A stretch of DNA of 8,775 nt, taken from NCBI GenBank assembly GCA_030620375.1, contig JAUXEW010000105.1, forward strand, positions 1 to 8,775. Direction: 5' to 3'. The translations under genes and the position numbers were made by a program. Positions within the stretch are counted from its first letter, which is position 1; each line of letters opens with the position of its first letter. A model generated the notes under the pieces. That model did no database searches. It was not told the origin of the DNA and saw only the letters and a list, made by a program, of their open reading frames with translations. Positions 1 through 6,307 of this stretch are shown piece by piece. Source of the DNA: Desulfobacteraceae bacterium (GTDB lineage: Bacteria; Desulfobacterota; Desulfobacteria; Desulfobacterales; UBA5616).

Positions 1-864
1 CAAGACTTGATAGAACAGTTAAGCACCAATGCACGCCCCGAACGGCATGTAATCGGTGTAACCGGACCTCCGGGCGTTGGAAAATCCACCCTCATATCCC
101 GGGTCATTCAGGAATACCGGGGCCGAAATCAAACGGTTGGAATTATTTCCGTAGACCCGAGCAGTAGAAAGAGCGGAGGAGCACTTCTGGGTGATAGAGC
201 CCGGATAACCCACGACCCGGCGGATCCGGGAATCTTTATCAGAAGTATGGCAGCAGGCCGCCATCTTGGCGGACTTGCCTGGCGCACACGGCATTGTTTA
301 ACGGTGTTTGAAGCGGTTTACGACGTTATCATTTTAGAAACCGTCGGCGTCGGGCAATCGGAAACGGAAATTGACGAAGTAGTGGATACCGTTGTCTTTG
401 TGGTTCAACCGGGTAGCGGCGATGCCCTGCAATTCATGAAGGCCGGTATTATGGAAATCCCTCATGTGTTGGTCATTAACAAGGCGGATCAAAAGTCTCT
501 GGCCGTAAAAGCCTTAAACGATCTGAAAACAGTCGGATCTTTTGGCCGGGTGGATAATTTTGACTGGAAACCAGAGGTGATCATGACGTCGGCGCTTCAG
601 GGATGGGGCCAGGATGAACTGATTGTCGTTTTAAAAAAACATCTGGATTATTTGTCCTGCCATGGTATTGCCAAGCGCCGCCGACAGAATCGAATCTGCT
701 GGATCTTTTTGTTGTATAAGGAACGCTTTGGAAACTTCGGGATTGAAGCGCTGGGCGGAGAAGAAAAAATTCTTCAATTGATCACGCAATTAGATATCAT
801 AAATCCGTTTTACGGATTGCAGCGACTGACTGACAAACTGTGGAAAACGGTTGGCCACCAATAG
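1..864 (+). CDS. meaB: MeaB/ArgK-type GTPase, B12 acyl-CoA mutase chaperone (5' partial)
   Basis: G3E-family P-loop GTPase that protects B12-dependent acyl-CoA mutases and gates cofactor loading in the cytoplasm. The frame is open to the window edge. A TTG at 7-9 could start it, but family members carry roughly 30-50 residues before the P-loop and are about 310-330 aa, so I read the 5' end as cut off by the window. Counting from codon 7: Walker A GPPGVGKS at 20-27, SVDPSS at 48-53, LGDRARI at 61-67, ETVGVGQSE at 111-119 (Walker B/switch II region), NKAD at 158-161 and TSA near 196. The C-terminal helices end in NPFYGLQRL, like the family dimerisation tail. Oddity: the usual SMATRGHLGG stretch reads SMAAGRHLGG. 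The mutase gene two genes downstream is the obvious client. The family call is secure; the client is inferred from context. Confidence 0.93.
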   Translation, partial: QDLIEQLSTNARPERHVIGVTGPPGVGKSTLISRVIQEYRGRNQTVGIISVDPSSRKSGGALLGDRARITHDPADPGIFIRSMAAGRHLGGLAWRTRHCLTVFEAVYDVIILETVGVGQSETEIDEVVDTVVFVVQPGSGDALQFMKAGIMEIPHVLVINKADQKSLAVKALNDLKTVGSFGRVDNFDWKPEVIMTSALQGWGQDELIVVLKKHLDYLSCHGIAKRRRQNRICWIFLLYKERFGNFGIEALGGEEKILQLITQLDIINPFYGLQRLTDKLWKTVGHQ

Positions 865-886
865 CCTTGTTATAAAAATGCCCATG

Positions 887-911
887 CCGGAACGGGACCA
901 CCCGCTTCCGG
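887..911 (+). other. Strong GC-rich stem-loop downstream of meaB
   Basis: CCGGAACGGG (887-896) pairs with CCCG-C-TTCCGG (901-911), giving 10 base pairs with one bulged C (905) around an ACCA tetraloop. It starts 22 bases after the meaB stop. No T-run follows, so it is not a classical intrinsic terminator. It may stabilise or process the mRNA, or attenuate transcription between meaB and the transporter gene. The pairing is seen directly; the function is inferred. Confidence 0.6.
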
Positions 912-994
912 GTTCCATACAATTAAGATGAACTCGTAAAACGTCAACGAAAACAATCCAACCCTGTTTTGCGCCCTCTACTTAACCCTAATAA

Positions 995-1000
995 AAGGAG
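995..1000 (+). promoter_or_regulatory. Ribosome binding site setting the MFS gene start
   Basis: AAGGAG seven bases before the ATG at 1008. The frame is also open from a TTG at 969, which has no Shine-Dalgarno sequence and would add 13 polar residues, so the ATG is preferred. Confidence 0.8.
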
Positions 1001-1007
1001 CCGGGAC

Positions 1008-2252
1008 ATGACTGAAGGTGAAACAAAAATATTTTATGGATGGTACATGGTCGCTATCTGTTTTGTGGTGAATTTCATTGTTTTCGGGATATCCGTCAAC
1101 ACGTTTACCGTTTATGTTAAGCCGATCGTGACCGATATGGGCTGGTCCAGGGCGAAATTTTCTTTCGGAATGACGCTGGCGGCCCTGGCAATGGGCTTTG
1201 TGGCGCCACTGATCGGGCGGTTGATTGATCGAACCGGGGCAAGAATAACCATGGCGGTTGGCGCATTTATCATCGGTATGTGTACGATAATCCTGTCAAA
1301 GGCGCAGTCTCTCGAACAATTCTATCTCCTCTATATGATATCAGGGGCCGGACAGGCAGCCACAACACTGATTCCTATTTCACTGGTGATTTCGAACTGG
1401 TTCGAATTAAAACGAGGAAGAGCGCTGGGAATCGTCATGACGGGAACCGGACTCGGTGCGATGGTCATGGTGCCGGTCACCAGCTGGATCGTGGTCAATT
1501 ATGGGTGGCGCACGTCTTATCTTATCATGGGGGGGATTATTCTTTCGATGGCGCCTTTTTGTCTTATCTTCATCCGAACCAGTCCTTCTGAGATGGGATT
1601 AAAACCGGACGGCGGCACGGTGGTTGCCCATACGGATACACATAGGTTAGAAGGATTTACCGTAAAAGAAGCCTTCACATCAATATCTTTCTGGCTGATC
1701 GCAGCCATGATGTTTATTCTCGGTCTGGTGGGAATGGGTATCGGATTGCACACAATGCCATATCTAACGGATATCGGGCATACCGAAATTATGGCCGGTA
1801 TAATTATCAGCATCATTTCACTGATGACCGTGTTCGGAAAAATCGGAATGGGTTTCCTTGCAGATCACCTGGGAATCCGGAAAGTGATCATTTTGACATG
1901 TGCGCTGATAATTGTCGGCATATTGATACTGATGCACGCAAAAGTCCTTTTTATCGCTGTTATTTTCGCACTTATATATGGTCTTGCCATCGGCGCACCG
2001 CTCCTCATCAACCCCGCCTTGACCGCGGATTGTTTTGGTCTTGCCTTTTTTGGATCGATCTTCGGAATCCTCAGCCTGTTTAATATTATCGGGGCAGGAA
2101 TAGGCGCGTCACTTACCGGCGCCATCTTTGACAGCACGAAAAGCTATATGCCGGCATTTTGGATTTTTATCATAATGATAGCGATCGCGGGATTCTGCGG
2201 TGTAATGGGTCGTCGAGCAGCCGTTACACATGCGACCGAGGAGCAGGGATAG
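1008..2252 (+). CDS. MFS transporter, OFA/monocarboxylate-transporter type
   Basis: Inner-membrane secondary carrier of 414 aa, with about 12 predicted membrane segments and a central polar loop at roughly 191-220. The N-terminal FYGWYMVA, the stretch VKPIVTDMGWSR (37-48) and the loop start TSPSEMGLKPDG (191-202) are typical of the oxalate:formate antiporter / MCT-like branch of MFS, whose known substrates are mono- and dicarboxylates. Motif A is seen as GRLIDRTGAR (70-79), with a C-half counterpart at GFLADHLGIR (282-291). The start is the ATG behind AAGGAG. The gene lies between meaB and the mutase gene, so it probably imports the organic acid that the cluster metabolises. The substrate cannot be read from the sequence. 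Family call strong; substrate class moderate. Confidence 0.9.
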   Translation: MTEGETKIFYGWYMVAICFVVNFIVFGISVNTFTVYVKPIVTDMGWSRAKFSFGMTLAALAMGFVAPLIGRLIDRTGARITMAVGAFIIGMCTIILSKAQSLEQFYLLYMISGAGQAATTLIPISLVISNWFELKRGRALGIVMTGTGLGAMVMVPVTSWIVVNYGWRTSYLIMGGIILSMAPFCLIFIRTSPSEMGLKPDGGTVVAHTDTHRLEGFTVKEAFTSISFWLIAAMMFILGLVGMGIGLHTMPYLTDIGHTEIMAGIIISIISLMTVFGKIGMGFLADHLGIRKVIILTCALIIVGILILMHAKVLFIAVIFALIYGLAIGAPLLINPALTADCFGLAFFGSIFGILSLFNIIGAGIGASLTGAIFDSTKSYMPAFWIFIIMIAIAGFCGVMGRRAAVTHATEEQG

Positions 2253-2290
2253 CGCCACGTCCTTAACGAGTAAAACCAGACAAAAACCAT

Positions 2291-2297
2291 GGGAGGG
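2291..2297 (+). promoter_or_regulatory. Ribosome binding site favouring the ATG at 2301 for the mutase
   Basis: GGGAGGG overlaps an upstream in-frame ATG at 2289 and sits four bases before the ATG at 2301. The 2289 ATG has no Shine-Dalgarno sequence ahead of it. I therefore choose 2301, although the spacing is short and 2289 is only four codons longer. Confidence 0.6.
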
Positions 2298-2300
2298 AAA

Positions 2301-4307
2301 ATGAGCGACACCACAAATCACCCGAAAGACAGGGCGTGGCTGATGCGAACCTATTCCGGATATGCCAGTGCCGAGGAATCGAACCGTTTATATCGGACCA
2401 ATTTGGCCAAAGGCCAAACCGGATTGAGTATAGCGTTTGATCTGCCGACCCAAACGGGTTACGATTCAGATCATGTTTTTGCCAAAGGAGAAGTGGGAAA
2501 GCTGGGAGTCCCCATGAGACATTATCAAGACATGGAAACACTTTTTGATCAGATTCCCATTGAAAAAATGAATACGTCCATGACCATCAATGCACCGGCA
2601 GCCTGGCTGTTATCCCTTTACCTTTCATCGGCCAATAAACAGGGGGCGGACATCTCCCAACTAAAGGGAACCATCCAAAATGACATCATTAAGGAATATT
2701 TAAGCCGGGGGACCTATATTTTTCCGCCGCAGCCGTCCATGCGGCTGACCGCAGAGGTGATCAGCTATACGGTAAGCCACATCCCCAAATGGAATCCTGT
2801 CAACATCTGCTCCTATCATCTGCAGGAAACCGGTGCCACACCTGTTCAAGAGATCGCATTTACCATGGCAAACGCCATGACCGTCTTGGATACGGTAAAA
2901 GAAAACGGTGACGTGAAGCCTGAGGATTTTCCCAAGGTGGTGGGACGGATTTCATTTTTCTTAAACGCCGGTATCCGGTTCATTGAGGAAATGTGTAAGG
3001 TCCGGGTATTCACCACAATGTGGGACAGGATTTGCAAGGAACGCTATTTCGTTAAAGACCCGAAATTAAGAAGATTCAGATACGGCGTTCAGGTTAACAG
3101 TTTGGGCCTGACAGACCAGCAACCGGAAAACAATATTGCCCGGATTATCTACGAATTTTTAGGTGTTGTATTGAGTAAAAAAGCCCGGTCCCGTTCGGTT
3201 CAGCTTCCGGCATGGAATGAAGCACTGGGACTTCCCAGAAAGTGGGATCAACAGTGGAGTCTGCGCCTGCAACAGATTATGGCGCTTGAAACCGATCTGT
3301 TGGAATATGAAGATATTTTCGATGGATCGAAAGTGATATCCCGCAAAGAAAAAGAGCTGGAAGACGCGGCCCAGGCGGAGCTGGAAAAAATCATGGATTT
3401 GGGCGGCGTCATAACGGCGCTTGAGACCGGCTATATGAAACGGGGTCTGGTAGAAAGTAACGCCAGGCGCTTAAACGAAATTGAAAGCGGTGAAAGAGTA
3501 GTAGTCGGCATAAACAAGTTCTTGGACGCCGAGCCCTCCCCGCTGGTGGAAGGCATGCATGAGTCTTTTCTGTCGGTTGATGAATCTGTGGAAACCCGGC
3601 AAATTCAACTATTGAACGACTTTAAAAAACAAAGAGACAGTGACAAAGCGGCCTTTGCATTGGATCGGCTTCGCGAAGCCATCCATAAGAATGAAAACAT
3701 CATGCCCGTGAGCATGATATGTGCCGAAAACGGAGTAACCACCGGAGAGTGGTCGGATGCGTTGAGAGAAGTCTTTGGCGAATACCGGGCACCCACTGGA
3801 ATAAGCGGTATCTCCATGGGCGATCCGGACCGGGAAGACGTGATAAAGGTCAATCAAAAAATAAGGAAATTGGGTCAAATACTGGGACGGAATGTCAAGA
3901 TACTCATCGGCAAGCCGGGACTTGACGGTCATTCCAACGGAGCCGAGCAAGTTGCCGTTAAGGCGAGAGATGTGGGCATGGATGTGGTTTACGAAGGCAT
4001 TCGGCTAACGCCGGAGCAGATCGCGGAGAGCGCCTTACAAGAAGGAGTTCATGTTGTGGGGTTGTCCATCCTCAGCGGTTCCCACTTGAAACTGGTGCCG
4101 GATGTCATACGGCGCATGAAAGAGAGGGGTCTGGAAAACATACCGGTCGTCCTCGGCGGAATCATCCCTCAAAAAGATGTGGAAAAAATGGATCAAGAAG
4201 TAATTCGAAAAGTATATGCCCCAAAAGACTACAATTTGAACAAAATCATGAGTGAAATTGCCGATGTGGTGGCAGCGGCGAATCAGATTGATCTTCCAGA
4301 AACGTAA
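2301..4307 (+). CDS. ecm: Coenzyme B12-dependent acyl-CoA mutase, ethylmalonyl-CoA mutase (Ecm/MeaA) type
   Basis: Single-chain adenosylcobalamin mutase of 668 aa with an N-terminal TIM-barrel catalytic domain (about 10-480) and a C-terminal B12-binding domain (about 530-655). The B12 motif DGHSNG is at 542-547, with His544 as lower cobalt ligand. R136 (in SRGTYIFPP) aligns with Arg207 of Propionibacterium methylmalonyl-CoA mutase, which holds the substrate carboxylate; Y172/H173 align with Tyr243/His244. The stretches LPTQTGYDSDH (48-58), NTSMTINA (91-98) and SRGTYIFPP match Ecm/MeaA rather than true methylmalonyl-CoA mutases, which read ATHRGYDSD and SVSMT(M)N there. The short N-terminus also fits Ecm. 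Ecm interconverts ethylmalonyl-CoA and methylsuccinyl-CoA. Position 21 is Tyr where I recall His in Ecm, so substrate may differ. The upstream MeaB is its likely chaperone. Mutase certain; exact substrate uncertain. Confidence 0.9.
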   Translation: MSDTTNHPKDRAWLMRTYSGYASAEESNRLYRTNLAKGQTGLSIAFDLPTQTGYDSDHVFAKGEVGKLGVPMRHYQDMETLFDQIPIEKMNTSMTINAPAAWLLSLYLSSANKQGADISQLKGTIQNDIIKEYLSRGTYIFPPQPSMRLTAEVISYTVSHIPKWNPVNICSYHLQETGATPVQEIAFTMANAMTVLDTVKENGDVKPEDFPKVVGRISFFLNAGIRFIEEMCKVRVFTTMWDRICKERYFVKDPKLRRFRYGVQVNSLGLTDQQPENNIARIIYEFLGVVLSKKARSRSVQLPAWNEALGLPRKWDQQWSLRLQQIMALETDLLEYEDIFDGSKVISRKEKELEDAAQAELEKIMDLGGVITALETGYMKRGLVESNARRLNEIESGERVVVGINKFLDAEPSPLVEGMHESFLSVDESVETRQIQLLNDFKKQRDSDKAAFALDRLREAIHKNENIMPVSMICAENGVTTGEWSDALREVFGEYRAPTGISGISMGDPDREDVIKVNQKIRKLGQILGRNVKILIGKPGLDGHSNGAEQVAVKARDVGMDVVYEGIRLTPEQIAESALQEGVHVVGLSILSGSHLKLVPDVIRRMKERGLENIPVVLGGIIPQKDVEKMDQEVIRKVYAPKDYNLNKIMSEIADVVAAANQIDLPET

Positions 4308-4331
4308 TGATGGATGACAGAATAATAATAG

Positions 4332-4397
4332 GAGGATTTTAAAGAAGGCTTTAAAGCTTTTCTGGAAAAACGCAAACCGGAATTTAGTGGTGAGTAG
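4332..4397 (+). pseudogene. 3' remnant of an enoyl-CoA hydratase (crotonase) gene
   Basis: The mutase-cupin gap contains an open stretch of 21 codons ending in TAG (4395-4397). Its translation includes EGFKAFLEKRKPEF, preceded by EDFK and followed by SGE. This matches the C-terminal signature of bacterial enoyl-CoA hydratases ((S/T)ED.KEG..AFLEKRKP.F.G). Immediately 5' in frame lie TAA TAA TAG (4323-4331), and there is no start codon, so it cannot be expressed as a normal gene. I read it as what remains after the crotonase body was deleted between the mutase and cupin genes. Sequence match seen; the deletion is inferred. Confidence 0.8.
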
Positions 4398-4430
4398 AAA
4401 CCATACTATCAATACAAGGAGGAAATTTTC

Positions 4431-4829
4431 ATGTCAGAGAAAAAATACGAAAAATGTGTCGTGACCCAACCGAAAATCATTGATGAGTTTGACGCGCATG
4501 TGCCTGGAAAATATCAGATTCTCATGGATAATGAACTGGTTCCCGGATCGGATTTCTTTATCGCCGGTGGAATACACCAGAAAATTCATCAGGAGTGCCC
4601 CATTGCTTATAAGCATTATCACGACCAAAGTGAAGCATACCTTTATATCAGCAAGCCGGGGGATGCAGAAATCGAAGTGACCCTTGAAGATGAGACGTAT
4701 CGTGCCACGACACCTTGCGCCGTCTATATTCCAAAAGGGGTTAAGCACACCTACCGGTATCTTCGCATTGACGGACCGTTAACCGTTGTGGCGATTGTTC
4801 AAAACGGTGAATATATACCGAAAAAGTAG
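4431..4829 (+). CDS. Small cupin-domain protein
   Basis: Protein of 132 aa with a single conserved beta-barrel cupin domain and no signal peptide. Motif 1 is seen as H62-x-H64-x3-E68 (KHYHDQSEAY). Motif 2 is PKGVKH (101-106), giving H106 as the fourth likely metal ligand, so a mononuclear metal site is expected. A perfect AAGGAGG at 4416-4422 lies eight bases before the ATG. The gene stands between the mutase (after a crotonase remnant) and the dehydrogenase pair, on the same strand, so it is probably co-transcribed. Cupins of this size include isomerases, decarboxylases, epimerase-like enzymes and ligand sensors. I cannot tell which this is. A step on the CoA ester or acid handled by the cluster, or a regulatory role, are both open. 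Confidence 0.85.
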   Translation: MSEKKYEKCVVTQPKIIDEFDAHVPGKYQILMDNELVPGSDFFIAGGIHQKIHQECPIAYKHYHDQSEAYLYISKPGDAEIEVTLEDETYRATTPCAVYIPKGVKHTYRYLRIDGPLTVVAIVQNGEYIPKK

Positions 4830-4830
4830 C

Positions 4831-4933
4831 CGGTTATTGGTTATCAGAGGAAACCAAAGGGGGCAATTAACCATTTTTTTTATAATGTAATGTCATCATC
4901 CCCCTTTAATGACACCCTATTAACGGATAACCG
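4831..4933 (+). repeat. Nested inverted repeats between cupin and dehydrogenase genes
   Basis: Two nested pairs of inverted arms are visible. Outer arm GGTTATC (4839-4845), or the overlapping copy CGGTTAT (4831-4837), is complementary to GATAACCG (4926-4933). Inner arm AAAGGGGG (4856-4863) is complementary to CCCCCTTT (4900-4907). The central loop contains an eight-T run (4874-4881) and a perfect TATAAT. The inner arms are too far from a T-run to be a standard terminator. This may be a structured leader or a small palindromic repeat. Confidence 0.5.
4881..4886 (+). promoter_or_regulatory. Possible -10 box ahead of the dehydrogenase pair
   Basis: A perfect TATAAT lies 81 bases before the first dehydrogenase start, in the AT-rich loop of the inverted repeats. 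No convincing -35 hexamer lies about 17 bases upstream (that stretch is AAAGGGGG), so this is weak evidence for a separate promoter. Confidence 0.25.
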
Positions 4934-4967
4934 AAACAGTTAAATGATATTAAAAGGAGCCTTAGCT

Positions 4968-6149
4968 ATGAATTTTAAATTTACCGAATCACAAAATGAA
5001 CTTCGCCGACAGGTCCGTGAGTTTGTTGAGGCAGAATTGGCGGCAGGAACCTTTAAGGTAGTCAGTAAAGCCCTTGTCGCTCAATTCTCTATTGAGTTTT
5101 CCCGTAAAATGGCTGAACAAGGGTGGATCGGAATTAACTGGCCGAAAGAATATGGCGGACAGGGCCTGGGCCAAGTCGAAAAAATGATCATGCTGGAAGA
5201 AATGTTTAAATATCAGGCTCCGGTCGGATATCACTTTATGGGAGAACGCCAGATCGGACCCGCCTTGATGAAGTTCGGGACCGACTGGCAACGAGATCAT
5301 TTTTTGCCTAAAATTATTAGTGCGGAAAAAGGCATCATGTTTTGCCTGTTGTTCAGCGAACCGGACGCAGGGTCTGATTTGGCAGCCGTTTCCACAACGG
5401 CCATAAAAGAAGGGGATGACTATATCATTAACGGTCAGAAGGTATGGACCTCAGAGGGTCATGTGGCGGACTACGGATGGCTGTTGGCCAAAACCAATTT
5501 TGATGAATCATTGCCCAAACATCGAACATGCAGCGAATTCATTGTTGACATGAAAATGCCGGGCATTACGATACGTCCCCTGATTAATATGGTGGGAGAA
5601 CATACCTTTAATGAAGTGTTTTTTGATAACGTAAGAATCAGCAAGAAGTATCTTGTGGGTCAGGAAGACGCCGGATTTAAGCAAATCATGGCCCAGATGA
5701 ACTATGAACGATCCGGAATTGAAAGACTCCTGCAGAACTATCCGGTATATAGCGAGTTAAAACGGTTTATTAATGAAATGGACGAGAGCGAAAAAACCGG
5801 AGAATATTTCTTCTGGATCCGGGATAAGATGGCACAGCTGGAAATTGAATTCACCGTGGGACGGCTGCTTTGCTACAGTACCGCATGGTCTATCGACCAG
5901 GGTGAAACACCAACCAGCCAGGCGGCCATAAGTAAAGCGTTTTGCACCCAATTTGAACAACGGCTTAACGACTTTGCCATGGCGGTGATCGGTCCCAACA
6001 GCATCATTAGGGAAGGGGCAAAATGGATGCCGCTGGTGGTGGATGTGGCGGCTTGTTATCTCTGGGGAGTCAGTTATACTTTACAGGGGGGATCTGTAGA
6101 AATTCTAAAAAATATCATTGCGCAAAGAGGCTTGGGATTGCCCAGATGA
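4968..6149 (+). CDS. Acyl-CoA dehydrogenase family protein, catalytic-type subunit
   Basis: Flavoprotein of 393 aa that would oxidise an acyl-CoA to the enoyl-CoA, passing electrons to ETF. The start is the ATG eight bases after AAGGAG (4954-4959); the in-frame ATG at 4944 precedes that site. The FAD/substrate signature FSEPDAGSDLAA is at 129-140 and NGQKVWTS at 155-162. E247, in NYERSG, falls where isovaleryl- and long-chain acyl-CoA dehydrogenases carry their catalytic Glu. The MCAD-type position is Gly (G374 in LQGGSVEI). The C-terminal half lacks the RxxFG...Q motif that normally reaches into the partner FAD site. The sequence resembles PimC and actinobacterial FadE proteins that work in pairs. 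With the next gene it probably forms a heteromer acting on a branched or dicarboxylic acyl-CoA, possibly methylsuccinyl-CoA-like. Family secure; substrate unknown. Confidence 0.9.
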   Translation: MNFKFTESQNELRRQVREFVEAELAAGTFKVVSKALVAQFSIEFSRKMAEQGWIGINWPKEYGGQGLGQVEKMIMLEEMFKYQAPVGYHFMGERQIGPALMKFGTDWQRDHFLPKIISAEKGIMFCLLFSEPDAGSDLAAVSTTAIKEGDDYIINGQKVWTSEGHVADYGWLLAKTNFDESLPKHRTCSEFIVDMKMPGITIRPLINMVGEHTFNEVFFDNVRISKKYLVGQEDAGFKQIMAQMNYERSGIERLLQNYPVYSELKRFINEMDESEKTGEYFFWIRDKMAQLEIEFTVGRLLCYSTAWSIDQGETPTSQAAISKAFCTQFEQRLNDFAMAVIGPNSIIREGAKWMPLVVDVAACYLWGVSYTLQGGSVEILKNIIAQRGLGLPR

Positions 6150-6307
6150 AAAGGCTTTGAGCCGCAATAACGAGCGCATCCCCCGCAGCCTGCTGCAGGA
6201 TTGGCGAACGAATCTAAAATTGGTTGTCATCCTTTCGGAAAAAGATTTTCTGCAGCGTCCGGCAGGGAGCTTCAACTTCAAAACCGCTAAAAAGGAGTAT
6301 AAACAAA
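6150..6307 (+). other. 158-base spacer between the dehydrogenase genes
   Basis: No recognisable gene or terminator. It holds a perfect 11-base palindrome CCTGCTGCAGG (6189-6199) and a second CTGCAG at 6250-6255. AAGGAG at 6292-6297, ten bases before the ATG at 6308, is the ribosome site of the next gene. The gap is long for two genes whose products probably assemble together. Confidence 0.5.

Noticed and set aside
887..911. Intrinsic terminator of meaB
   Set aside because: The stem is strong but is followed by GTTCCATACA and not by a T-run, so I list it only as a stem-loop.
969..1007. TTG start extending the MFS protein by 13 residues
   Set aside because: No ribosome site precedes it, whereas AAGGAG lies seven bases before the ATG at 1008, and family members begin close to the FYGW segment.
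2301..4307. Annotation as a true methylmalonyl-CoA mutase
   Set aside because: The diagnostic stretches (PTQTGYDSDH, NTSMTINA, short N-terminus without the TMY segment carrying Tyr89) match Ecm/MeaA instead.
4035..4412. Open frame of 125 codons on the - strand across the mutase end
   Set aside because: It is antisense to the B12 domain and the crotonase remnant. It is Phe-rich with no domain, as expected from the complement of Lys/Glu-rich coding sequence.
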